A stretch of DNA of 64,000 nucleotides from Erythrobacter sp. SCSIO 43205 (GTDB lineage: Bacteria; Pseudomonadota; Alphaproteobacteria; Sphingomonadales; Sphingomonadaceae), in NCBI RefSeq assembly GCF_019904235.1, contig NZ_CP063202.1, positions 1,240,001 to 1,304,000 on the forward strand. The letters run 5' to 3'. A program made the position numbers and the translations under genes. Shown piece by piece: positions 45,901-54,003 of this stretch. Below the pieces are notes generated by a model. It saw only the letters and a list, made by a program, of their open reading frames with translations, made no database searches and had not been told where the DNA came from. The first letter of the stretch is position 1; each line of letters starts with the position of its first letter.

Positions 45901-47357
45901 GGCTCCTGTCTTACTACTAGGCCTGCTGCTTCGCAGCGTAGGAGCGCCTCTCTCCATTTACTTTCATAGGTATCTATCGGTCGCCAGAGTGCCTCGCTGG
46001 CAATCATATCTTTCGCGAGCACCGTCATCAGCTCGATGCACTGATTTCTCTGCTCATCACTGCCAAGATCACAGCTAGCAAGCCAACGGCTTAACAACTG
46101 CGAGCCCAATAGATTTTCTACGCTTTCACCTCGCTTGATGATCTCAACATAGAGTTTCAAGGCAAACGGACGGCGTAACGTATCTTGAAGGCTTTCGGCG
46201 ACCTGAGATGGGTCAATTCCCAGTTTGTCAAGGAACCCCGCGACAGTTTCCCAGCTAGGCAGTTCGAGTTGGAACTCATCGTCCGCCTCAAGTTGTTTAA
46301 ATCTCGCATCGTGTGCCGCTTCGAACGGCCTTGAGCTTACGACAACATGCACTGGTGCTTGTTCAGCCCCAGACCGCAGGTTTCTGATTTTTCTCACTAA
46401 GCCAATGAGCAGCCGCATACGATTCGATGATTGATCCATGACTTCGCTGACCGCATCGAGCTGATCAATCAGTACAACTGTTGGAATTTCATCAGCGATC
46501 ACTGAAATCTCTTCCAGCAAATTGCCTTCCAAACCTAGATCAATCTCCAGGTCCGACAGCGATACCGAGCTTTCGCGGAGTATGTCGGCCTTGATCGCAA
46601 ATACCGGTGTTCCTTCTTGCTCAAGATGTTCGGTCAGCTCGGCCATCAGGGCGGATTTGCCAGAGCCTGCTTCTCCAATGATAAGCGATGTGCCCGACTT
46701 GTTTGAAGCGATGTGCTTGAGAATCCGATTGAAAGCGGGCCGGGCTATCCGCTCTCCAAGAATATCCTTAGGCCACGCTCGCAAATCGCTTGAACCCTCG
46801 AACGCATCCTCTTTCGCCTTCTCAATATCGATGGGCTTCTTGGTCGCCGCAAACCGCATCTCTTCGACGATTTCGAGGGTCTTGGCGGCAATCTTGTTCG
46901 TTGCTTCCAATGTTTGGAGAGAAGCCTCTGCACGCCAGTGTTTTGATTGATAGAGGCCGGATTTGAGGCTGGCAAAAAACTCGGTGAAGAAGTGTTCCAG
47001 CTCTTGCCGGCCTGAATGGAAAATCCGTGTTAGTGTTTCATCGACCGTATCATCATTGGTGAACCGTGTAACAAATCTATTAATGAACTCGGCGATCAGA
47101 GATTCTGTATCTGGAATTTGAGACGGGTCATCGACAGACGACGCGACGGTTGGAATCAGGACTTGAGCAACGAAAGTCTCGGACCGAAGGTCTTCCGCCA
47201 ATGCAGGACTCTTCTCGACTGATGCTTCGATTGCAGCCGCACAAATTTCTGCCAGCTCCTGCTGTGCCGCACGGCTATCGCGTAACTTCTTTCCGGCGGA
47301 CACACCCCAGCCAACAGATTCACCGGCAAGCGCACCCAAGATGATTTCTAGCAGCAT
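42915..47357 (-). CDS. Large STAND (NACHT-like) NTPase, candidate defence protein
   Basis: The 1480-residue protein has three parts. The N-terminal 200 residues are mostly helical, starting with a glycine-rich hydrophobic segment (LLEIILGALAGESVGWGVSAG); no effector domain is recognised. A P-loop NTPase follows with Walker A GEAGSGKS (228-235) and Walker B VVLIDQLDA (about 294-302), where NACHT/STAND proteins usually have several acidic residues. About 1000 C-terminal residues are rich in W, L and acidic residues and look like helical repeats. This is the architecture of Avs-like and other antiviral STAND ATPases that sense phage proteins; a specific family cannot be named. It stands alone, in accessory DNA. 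Confidence 0.8.
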   Translation of the reverse strand: MLLEIILGALAGESVGWGVSAGKKLRDSRAAQQELAEICAAAIEASVEKSPALAEDLRSETFVAQVLIPTVASSVDDPSQIPDTESLIAEFINRFVTRFTNDDTVDETLTRIFHSGRQELEHFFTEFFASLKSGLYQSKHWRAEASLQTLEATNKIAAKTLEIVEEMRFAATKKPIDIEKAKEDAFEGSSDLRAWPKDILGERIARPAFNRILKHIASNKSGTSLIIGEAGSGKSALMAELTEHLEQEGTPVFAIKADILRESSVSLSDLEIDLGLEGNLLEEISVIADEIPTVVLIDQLDAVSEVMDQSSNRMRLLIGLVRKIRNLRSGAEQAPVHVVVSSRPFEAAHDARFKQLEADDEFQLELPSWETVAGFLDKLGIDPSQVAESLQDTLRRPFALKLYVEIIKRGESVENLLGSQLLSRWLASCDLGSDEQRNQCIELMTVLAKDMIASEALWRPIDTYESKWREALLRCEAAGLVVRQEPNLGFSHQSWLDDFQARSFSSGHDLAEYVWEKQDSLFVRATVLRSLQRLRWVDIDKYRLAIDALLSSNKTRRHVRHLAADIVSINALPDTIEIAWIERFIRDDSILARRSLSNVVKFWDGWRDHVRDQLPTLMRSEEYRWIAASLLAAEMDHDSDFATGLIEQEWDDAEFDYIAFRTFEQAELFTDRIKEHLQKMFGRSQIDDYGVSHLIRTLNSDGRFVESADVLALWIEQLEVDRYRTKTLYDLHKFAEKAPAEFVRVLLPWFVGLAQSAESADFGYRNQYARVDVLPWDWDDPVNKDDPFAVLEAALKKLAEENPGEAWAVLEPVVEIEIDQVQELIAGTLVAAGENLLKESFEFLMADDRRLFIGNPTVALRDGAIGSVPGLISQELIEAVSPHLPVEKLELLRDKIEAWQCYEDEELQEGEASLRRDRQRWTDQFRLAMLERFPQDKISARRRRQILEWRAKNPRHLSRSRHHMASFVGSPMDHEQMGKASDDAIMGMLGKINDVSPEGDRLEYPTSRSGGVVEVSRAFGAFGKQHPDRAIAIALDRLEPGKHEYTAGELVDQLGGGNGQGDKPDQKLAQKVHDLVLELTKRGFHSDKWYQRAASALGKVAGILDGLPHDTLELLESWLECDPDTEAKQIQDRLEFEERHEKTDTRHENECRSIMFDHGIGGMRILPHHNYTILSAIHHGLTYRDEADCDGWLEVLQRHVDRLEDPAIWQAVLSYLGRALFWADRGETQKFVRQLWEKDPSIFESLDVVVAIWPIRGMVPEDLLLEMLNHWLGSDNLQIVQCAAEFVTAESLVNPDNSEFAALARTLPDGDERAKQGYFLATAAAWKEDSHGLRGRSHDILINALPQAAGDDAKAISRAVDRRRKLQPDQHTREFLEALLGNDEAFDEALGFNFAEALQTLLLHADFDELLLDICGKATEVLANDKNGQDRLLGRELVQVCISLMRNDSAIRKRAMDIYEALLDLNIYGAEEAVRDATGR

Positions 47358-47470
47358 AAGAAGAAGATAGTAGGCGGCACACCTGCTTTAAAGATAGTGG
47401 TCAGCTACCCTATTGAGCGTTGTCAACGAGTGTCAGCTTTCCGGGTATGATGGAGCAACACCAACGTCCG

Positions 47471-47491
47471 ATATTGGGGCGCAAAGCAGAC
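47471..47491 (-). repeat. Dispersed junction motif, copy 3 (minus strand)
   Basis: Read on the minus strand this is GTCTGCTTTGCGCCCCAATAT, sharing GCTTTGCGCCCCAAT with the copy at 53814. It lies 114 bases upstream of the STAND start and is inverted relative to the diverged copy beyond the STAND stop. Confidence 0.6.
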
Positions 47492-47967
47492 TTGGTTTAG
47501 GCGCGAGGCGCCCCACACAAGCCCCTTCATCGGCGCTATCGGCGGGCGGAACAAAGCCCCAGTAGATGCCGGGCAAGTGCTGTTTGATCGGCCATTCTCC
47601 CCCCGGATTGGACAGAAGGAAGCTTCATGTCGAGGGCAATTTGATCTCATCAAAAGTAGTCGCCTGACTTGATCGAGACATTACCCGAAGCGAAGCTATG
47701 GGGATAGCGAAAGTGCTTTCCGTAGCCGGTCAGAGGCCGCAATTCTGTTCGCTGTTCGCCAAATTTCCGCTTACGAAGAATTTCATTTTCATCATCGTTT
47801 CACTCAAAACTAAGGCCAGTCAGTAGCCCAGAGCCGATCTCGCCTAAGTTCCCAGTTTGTCCCCAGAATGCCCACCGGCTCTCGCTCCATAAAAAGTTGC
47901 GAAAATTCAGTATATTGAACGATACTCCCAAGTGACTGGAACCCTCGCCGCATATTGAAACTTGACA

Positions 47968-47984
47968 GCACACCGTACGCAGCG
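47968..47984 (+). repeat. 17-bp direct repeat, right copy (candidate attR)
   Basis: This is an exact copy of GCACACCGTACGCAGCG found at 26313-26329. Genes to its right belong to the conjugation backbone. Confidence 0.65.
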
Positions 47985-48212
47985 ATGCCGCCTGAAAACT
48001 GGCGCAATTCCGGCGCAAACGGGAGGTGTCCGCTTCTGTGCCAGGCTCGGTCCAGCTGCAATCCTGACTGTGCCGAACTGGTCCAAATTGATGTAAGTCG
48101 CGGAATTTCAGAAGAAAGTTTTCGATTTCCTACACCTTGGCTACTGGCATAGAATGGCACTTGCCTTTCGAAGGGTGAGCCAGGTTCTTTGAGACACAAG
48201 GAGCTTGGGTTT

Positions 48213-48542
48213 ATGCCTAGAGACAAACGATTTGTGGCTTATGTCACACCCCTGATCGCTGACTGGATCAGGGACCAGGCGCGCGAGCGCAATGTCAGTT
48301 CAAGCATAGTCATCGGAGACTGTATCTTCGATGCCTGGAACCGCGCCAACGAGGCGGATTTGCGGACACCCGCGACCGATCCGGTGCGCCAGAATATCTT
48401 CATCACGGTCGCACTCGACGCCCTGCTAACGCACCATCCAGAAACCGATCTTCGCGATCGAACGGTCGCCGCCTACCAGCGCAGGCTTGAACGTCTCGGG
48501 CTCGTTGCTCCCCGTCCGGCGGGAGGCAGCGATGAAGCATAA
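48213..48542 (+). CDS. Probable relaxosome accessory protein
   Basis: The 109-residue protein begins with a short strand-like segment (DKRFVAYVTPLIADWIRDQA) and helices, consistent with a ribbon-helix-helix-like DNA-binding protein. It lies directly before the coupling protein and relaxase genes and overlaps the former by 11 bases, the usual place for TraY/MobC-type accessory factors. The function is inferred from context; sequence evidence is weak. AAGGAG lies 12 bases before the ATG. Confidence 0.55.
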   Translation: MPRDKRFVAYVTPLIADWIRDQARERNVSSSIVIGDCIFDAWNRANEADLRTPATDPVRQNIFITVALDALLTHHPETDLRDRTVAAYQRRLERLGLVAPRPAGGSDEA

Positions 48543-50856
48543 TCTGGTCAATTTTACCCGCGGCAGCCAGCTTCTAGGGCACTTCGGTTTCATGTTTGCA
48601 GCGGGCCTGAAAGGACCCTTGATCGTCACATTACTGGTCGTTCTGGGCGTCACCTACTGGGAAGTCACAGAAACGCTGAGTGACCATCAGACCTATCTTC
48701 TCTGGATGCACATCTATGCGTCGGGATACGGCTTTATGGAGTTCGATCCAGACAAGCTTGTGAACCTGAAGCTCGCCGATGGAAGCATGGTTGCCTTCCC
48801 CATTTCGGTGATCACCGAATATCCGCCAATGCGCGAAGCGATGGCTCTTTTTCAGGCATCGGTGAAGGACGCGCTTGTCACCTCGGGACTTGTTTTGGCG
48901 CCGGTGTTTGTCCTCTTCTGGTGGGTGGCAGAACACTTCGGAGAACGCTCCAAACAAAGGAAGCATGTCCGCGGCGCTTCGCTCGCAACGCTATCCGAAC
49001 TCGAACGGGAAATCGGGCAGCACAACCGGGTCGAACGCGCCCGTGAGTATGGAAATTCATTTGGCTGGAAATGGCGATTTGCTGGGACAACTGTCTTGCA
49101 ATCGGCAGGCCTCTACTCGCCCGCTCATATAGCCGGTGTCAGTTGGCCCTGGCGCCGCGAACAAAGCCATACCATGCTCGTTGGCACGACAGGTACGGGC
49201 AAGACTGTTGCCCTCACCGAACTCGTTTCGGAGATCGGGAAAAGGGGAGAGCGCGCGGTTATCTTCGACCTTACCGGTGCCTTTATCGAGACCTTCTACG
49301 AACCCGAACGCGACATCATCCTCAACCCGCTCGATCAGCGGTGTCCTGCTTGGAGCGTGTTTGACGATTGCACTTCGCGCGCTGAATTTCATGCGGCGGC
49401 AGAGTCGCTCGTGCCTCATGATGGCGGAGGCTCTGAACAGTTCTGGGTGCTCGCCGCGCGCACCTTGTTTGTCGAGACATGCATCAAGTTGAAGGAGGCA
49501 GGACGCGGAACCAATGCCGCGCTCGCTAACGAGTTGATGAATGCCGATCTCTCCGATCTGCATCGCCTGGTAGAAGACACGATGGCTGGGCCGATCAGCA
49601 CGCCCAGCGCTGCCAGAATGGCGGAATCGGTCCGTGCGGTGTTCAACGTCAACGCCAAGGCGATGCAGATGCTGCCAGACAAAGGAGAGCAGTTTTCGGT
49701 CCGTCAATGGGTTGCAGGTGAGTGCGAGGAAGGATCGCTGCTGTTCCTGTCAGCGCGCTATGTCGACATGACAGTTCTCTCGCAGTTGCTCACGCTGTGG
49801 CTCGACACAGCGATAAACACGCTCATGACTGGACGGCGGACGCGTGAATTGAGGCTATGGTTCTTGATCGACGAACTGGGCGCGCTCCATCGTCTACCCT
49901 CGCTTGAAAAGGGCCTGCAAACCGCGCGCAACTTCGGGGGCGCGATCGTCACGGGCGTCCACACTTTTGCCAAGCTCAAGGAGGTCTATGGCGAGAACAT
50001 GGCGATGACTCTGTCGTCGCTTGCAAGGACCAAGTTGATTTTGGCTACTGCCGATCGTGAGACCGCCACATGGTGCTCGGATATTATCGGCCACCGGGAA
50101 GTTCGCGAGATGGAGGAGGGCTACAGCTATGGCTACAACAACGCCCGCGATGCGGTCAGCCTGACACCACGCCGGCAGGTTGTGCCGCTTCTGCTGCCCG
50201 ATGAATTCATGGGCCTCAGGAGCCTCGAAGGGTTTATCAAATTTCCCGATGGTTTTCCGGCAGCGCCTGTCACCTTGTCCCCGCGCGATTGGCCTCGACG
50301 AGCCGAAGGTTTCATTGCGCGCGCTGCCACCACAACACCGCCAGGCGGTTCGGCGAGTACTACCGCCGACACGAAAGATGGGAGTGCGGATGACGGCGCT
50401 TCCAGCAACGGCGACGAGGGTGATCCGCGCAAGATGAAGGACCGGAACAAGCCGCAACGACAGCCCTCGCGATCAGCCAACGTCAACTCGAAGAGCGGAC
50501 CGAAGGTTTGGGATGAGGCAGAAAAGGCCACGAACAAGCAGGCAATACAGGCTCACATTAAAGCGGTCGATGAATCCCAACCAAAGGTCGGGCACCGCCC
50601 GCCGGAGGATCGACGCCAGGGCGAACTTCTGCTTCCGGACAAGCCAAATGGGGAAGAGGTGGCGCAGAACGCTGCGAATGAGCGCGAAGGCTCACCGCGC
50701 AGCGATGTGCCCGATCCTGATGCTCGGCAGCGCGACGATAATCAGCGTGGAATTGCCGACCGAAAACTTCAGGAAGAACAGCAGCGTTCGCTTCTCGGTG
50801 GAGCGGCCCATGACAAATACGATCATGATCTGGGTGACGTGGATCCGGAGATCTGA
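48532..50856 (+). CDS. traD: TraD-type type IV coupling protein
   Basis: The 774-residue inner-membrane ATPase recruits the relaxase-DNA complex to the secretion channel. It has two N-terminal transmembrane helices (GPLIVTLLVVLGVTYW and GLVLAPVFVLFWWV), Walker A GTTGTGKT (about 218) and Walker B WFLIDELGA (about 447). A long, charged C-terminal tail of about 150 residues is likely disordered and may bind the relaxase. GGGAGG precedes the ATG at 48532. Confidence 0.93.
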   Translation: MKHNLVNFTRGSQLLGHFGFMFAAGLKGPLIVTLLVVLGVTYWEVTETLSDHQTYLLWMHIYASGYGFMEFDPDKLVNLKLADGSMVAFPISVITEYPPMREAMALFQASVKDALVTSGLVLAPVFVLFWWVAEHFGERSKQRKHVRGASLATLSELEREIGQHNRVERAREYGNSFGWKWRFAGTTVLQSAGLYSPAHIAGVSWPWRREQSHTMLVGTTGTGKTVALTELVSEIGKRGERAVIFDLTGAFIETFYEPERDIILNPLDQRCPAWSVFDDCTSRAEFHAAAESLVPHDGGGSEQFWVLAARTLFVETCIKLKEAGRGTNAALANELMNADLSDLHRLVEDTMAGPISTPSAARMAESVRAVFNVNAKAMQMLPDKGEQFSVRQWVAGECEEGSLLFLSARYVDMTVLSQLLTLWLDTAINTLMTGRRTRELRLWFLIDELGALHRLPSLEKGLQTARNFGGAIVTGVHTFAKLKEVYGENMAMTLSSLARTKLILATADRETATWCSDIIGHREVREMEEGYSYGYNNARDAVSLTPRRQVVPLLLPDEFMGLRSLEGFIKFPDGFPAAPVTLSPRDWPRRAEGFIARAATTTPPGGSASTTADTKDGSADDGASSNGDEGDPRKMKDRNKPQRQPSRSANVNSKSGPKVWDEAEKATNKQAIQAHIKAVDESQPKVGHRPPEDRRQGELLLPDKPNGEEVAQNAANEREGSPRSDVPDPDARQRDDNQRGIADRKLQEEQQRSLLGGAAHDKYDHDLGDVDPEI

Positions 50857-50902
50857 TCGCTGGCACAGGGGAGGGCGAGGGGTCTTGAACGAAGACTAAC
50901 CA

Positions 50903-53812
50903 ATGCTTTCTGTTGCCAATGTCCGCTCCTCCTCAGCGGCGGCCAACTACTTCGCGTCCGACAATTACTATGCCAAGGCGGATGCCGACCGTTCGGGCGT
51001 ATGGCTTGGTGAGGGCGCCAAGAGGCTTGGGCTGGAAGGGCGGGTCGATGCCAAAGCCTTCGACGCCCTGCTGCGCGGCGAGCTGCCCGATGAAACAAGC
51101 GTTGGCAATTCCGGACAAGCGCATCGACCGGGCACCGATCTTACATTCTCCGTGCCCAAGAGCTGGTCGCTGCTCGCGCTTGTCGGCAAGGACGAACGTA
51201 TTGTCACCGCCTACCGCGAGGCTGTCGCCGAAGCGCTGAAATGGGCCGAGACAAACGCCTCAGAAACCCGCATTGTGAAGGCTGGCAAGGTTCTTACCCA
51301 ACCGACCAGCAACCTTGCGATCGGTCTGTTCCAGCACGACACCAACCGCAACCAGGAGCCCAACCTCCACTTCCACGCAGTCATCGCAAACGTGACGCAA
51401 GGCAAGGATGGCAAGTGGCGAACCCTCAAGAACGACCGGCTTTGGAAGCTCAATACTACGCTCAATTCGATTGCGATGGCGCGCTTTCGCGTGGCAGTCG
51501 AAAAGCTTGGTTATGAACCGGGGCCAACCCTCAAGCACGGAAATTTCGAGGCGCAAGGGGTCTCCCGCGACCAAGTCATGGCGTTCTCTTCGAGACGAAA
51601 GGAGGTGCTCGAAGCGCGGCGTGGGCCGGGGCTTGAAGCCGGCCGGATCGCAGCGCTCGACACACGCGCTGCCAAGCAGGGAATCGAGGATCGGGACACG
51701 CTCGGCAAAGTCTGGGATGAGACCGCAAGATCGATCGGACTTGATCTCTCTCCAATCATAGAGCGCGCGCGCGGACGTGCTGCGCAAGCCGGTATGCCGG
51801 GAAGCGCTCTTACCTCCCTGGTCGAGAAAGGACGTGCGCTTCTCAGGCAATTTGCAGCGCACGTGCGCAGTCCCACCGCAGACCCGCTCGTTCCGGCTTC
51901 GGTGCTTAAGGAGGACAAACAGAGCATCGCCGCCGCGCAGGCTGTCGCCTCGGCCGTGCGCCATCTGTCGCAGCGCGAAGCGGCTTTCGAACGCGAAGCG
52001 CTCTACAAGACGGCGCTGGATTTCGGATTGCCGACCACCATTGCAAACGTCGAAAAGCGCACTCGCGCGCTCGTGCGCACAGGCCAGCTTGTTGCCGGGA
52101 AGGGCCATCACAAAGGTTGGCTTGCATCACGTGATGCCATTGAGACCGAGCAACGCATTATCGCCGAGGTCGAGGCCGGAAAAGGCGAAGCGGAATCTGC
52201 CCTCTCACCGAAAGAGGCCGAGGATCGGGTACAGGCATCGGCCGAGATTGGTCACGGATTTCGTCTCAATGACGGCCAGCTGTCGGCTGCCCGACTGATC
52301 CTGATTTCACAGGACCGAACCGTTGCGATCCAGGGCATTGCTGGAGCGGGCAAGAGCAGCGTTTTGGCCCCTGTTGCACAGGTCCTGCGCGAGGAGGGCC
52401 GGCAGGTCGTCGGGCTCGCGATCCAGAATACACTGGTCCAGATGCTCGAACGCGACACCGGTATCGGCTCGCAAACGCTGGCGCGCTTCCTCGGAGGCTG
52501 GAAGAAGCTGCTCGACGAGCCGGGGAACCTCGCTCTCCGCACCGAAGCGCAATCGGATCTCAAGGACAATGTTCTGGTGCTCGACGAGGCCTCGATGGTC
52601 TCGAACGAGGACAAGGAAAAGCTGGTCCGGCTGGCAAACCTTGCCGGTGTGCATAGGCTCGTCCTGATGGGTGATCGCAAGCAATTGGGTGCGGTCGATG
52701 CCGGCAAGCCCTTTGCCCTGCTCCAAAAGGCAGGAATTGCTCGGGCAGACATGAACACCAATTTGCGCGCACGAGATCCTGTCGTCCGCGAAGCTCAGGC
52801 TGCTGCCCAGAAGGGCGATGTCAAAAATGCATTGGTGCAGCTGAGGGATTACACGATTGAGGCAAAGGGTGATGGCGCTATTGTAGCTGCCGAACAGTGG
52901 CTTTCTCTGCCAGAATCCGAGCGTGATCGGACAGCGATCTATGCATCGGGACGCAAAATGCGCTCAGCCGTCAACGAGGCCGTCCAGACCGGCCTCCTCG
53001 CCAATCGCGAAAACGGACCAGGCAAGATGGCGCTACGCGTTCTCGACCGTGTGAACAGCACGCGCGAAGAACTGCGATATCGCGCCTCCTATCAAGCAGG
53101 CCGCGTTCTGGAGGTCTCGCGGCGAGAAAAGACGCTCGGCCTAATGCCGGGAGAATATCGGATTTTGGATGGTCTTAGCGGTTCCAAGAACGTGACCGTG
53201 GTGAACAAGCGCGGCAGGCGTTTCAGCTTTGATCCTTCCCGGCTCAAGACGGGCCAAGCGAATGACAGCCTCTCTCTGTTCGAAGAGAGGAAGCTCGAGG
53301 TCCATGAGGGAGACAAAATACGCTGGACACGCAACGATCACAAACGCGGCCTTTTCAATGCCGACCAGGCTAGGGTGGTGGCGATCAACCGAGGAAAGGT
53401 CACCGTCGAAACCTCAAGCGGCGAGCAACTTACGCTGGCTAAAGGCGATCCGATGCTCAAACGGATCGATCTTGCCTATGCACTCAACGCCCATATGGCG
53501 CAGGGTCTAACATCCGACCGCGGGATCGCGGTGATGGACAGCCGCGAGCGCAATCTCTCGAACCAGAAAACATTCCTTGTAACGGTGACCAGGCTTCGCG
53601 ATCACCTCACCCTCGTGATCGACAATACACGAAAGCTCGGCGCAGCGGTGTCTCGAAACAGAGGTGAGAAAGCATCGGCCCTTGAAGTGACTGAGAGGCT
53701 TCGAGCTGCTGCGGCAAAGGGCTTGTCCGTTGACCAGCCCAAGCGCGATCAGCCGAAAGTCGAGAAAGAACTTACGCGTACGAAGAGCAAGACACTCGAT
53801 ATTGGGATCTGA
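50903..53812 (+). CDS. traI: MOBF relaxase-helicase (TraI/TrwC-like)
   Basis: The 969-residue protein nicks the element at oriT and unwinds the transferred strand. The relaxase domain has candidate nucleophile tyrosines Y16, Y22 and Y23 and the metal-binding histidines H145, H156 and H158 (HDTNRNQEPNLHFH). A RecD-like SF1 helicase domain follows, with Walker A GIAGAGKS at about 478 and LVLDEASMVS. Late YALNAHMAQGLTSDRGI is the helicase motif VI-like region. It follows traD with 46 bases between. Confidence 0.95.
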   Translation: MLSVANVRSSSAAANYFASDNYYAKADADRSGVWLGEGAKRLGLEGRVDAKAFDALLRGELPDETSVGNSGQAHRPGTDLTFSVPKSWSLLALVGKDERIVTAYREAVAEALKWAETNASETRIVKAGKVLTQPTSNLAIGLFQHDTNRNQEPNLHFHAVIANVTQGKDGKWRTLKNDRLWKLNTTLNSIAMARFRVAVEKLGYEPGPTLKHGNFEAQGVSRDQVMAFSSRRKEVLEARRGPGLEAGRIAALDTRAAKQGIEDRDTLGKVWDETARSIGLDLSPIIERARGRAAQAGMPGSALTSLVEKGRALLRQFAAHVRSPTADPLVPASVLKEDKQSIAAAQAVASAVRHLSQREAAFEREALYKTALDFGLPTTIANVEKRTRALVRTGQLVAGKGHHKGWLASRDAIETEQRIIAEVEAGKGEAESALSPKEAEDRVQASAEIGHGFRLNDGQLSAARLILISQDRTVAIQGIAGAGKSSVLAPVAQVLREEGRQVVGLAIQNTLVQMLERDTGIGSQTLARFLGGWKKLLDEPGNLALRTEAQSDLKDNVLVLDEASMVSNEDKEKLVRLANLAGVHRLVLMGDRKQLGAVDAGKPFALLQKAGIARADMNTNLRARDPVVREAQAAAQKGDVKNALVQLRDYTIEAKGDGAIVAAEQWLSLPESERDRTAIYASGRKMRSAVNEAVQTGLLANRENGPGKMALRVLDRVNSTREELRYRASYQAGRVLEVSRREKTLGLMPGEYRILDGLSGSKNVTVVNKRGRRFSFDPSRLKTGQANDSLSLFEERKLEVHEGDKIRWTRNDHKRGLFNADQARVVAINRGKVTVETSSGEQLTLAKGDPMLKRIDLAYALNAHMAQGLTSDRGIAVMDSRERNLSNQKTFLVTVTRLRDHLTLVIDNTRKLGAAVSRNRGEKASALEVTERLRAAAAKGLSVDQPKRDQPKVEKELTRTKSKTLDIGI

Positions 53813-53813
53813 C

Positions 53814-53837
53814 GTCAGCTTTGCGCCCCAATTTCAG
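53814..53837 (+). repeat. Dispersed junction motif, copy 4
   Basis: GTCAGCTTTGCGCCCCAATTTCAG begins immediately after the relaxase stop codon and marks the border between the conjugation genes and the Ssp-like defence cargo. Confidence 0.6.
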
Positions 53838-54003
53838 GCCTTAGTCGGTTATGTGCGCAGCGCCAAAAGTAGTTGTCGGTTCGCATACTTTACTTGAACG
53901 CAATAGCTTCTCTGCCTTCTTCGGGCATCATAAAACGTAACCGTCCTCTACTGGCAGTGTAATGAGCGCTGCGGATCTTGAGCAAAGCACCATGAATAAG
54001 ATG

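Larger units (their letters stand above)
26313..47984. mobile_element. Nested 21.7-kb island with recombinases, RHS, VirB T4SS and STAND gene
   Basis: The block is bounded by a 17-bp direct repeat, begins with two overlapping tyrosine recombinases, and splits the conjugation backbone: single-strand-binding and small genes lie to the left, coupling protein and relaxase to the right. Its contents are three exported proteins (one RHS), a VirB operon and a large STAND NTPase. It has no relaxase or coupling protein of its own. Boundaries rest on the repeat and gene content only. Confidence 0.6.
47358..48212. other. 855-base region holding the right end of the nested element; possible oriT area
   Basis: No convincing gene is present. 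It contains a dispersed junction motif (47471-47491), the right 17-bp repeat (47968-47984) and, beyond it, two related sequences of the form TGTGCC-N5/6-GGTCCA (48037-48054 and 48069-48085). The part between 47985 and the relaxosome gene is where an oriT would be expected for a MOBF system, but no nic site could be recognised. Confidence 0.45.

Noticed and set aside
47810..48226. 138-codon minus-strand frame in the gap right of the STAND gene
   Set aside because: It spans the candidate att site, lacks a plausible ribosome site and resembles no protein; it is more likely non-coding.
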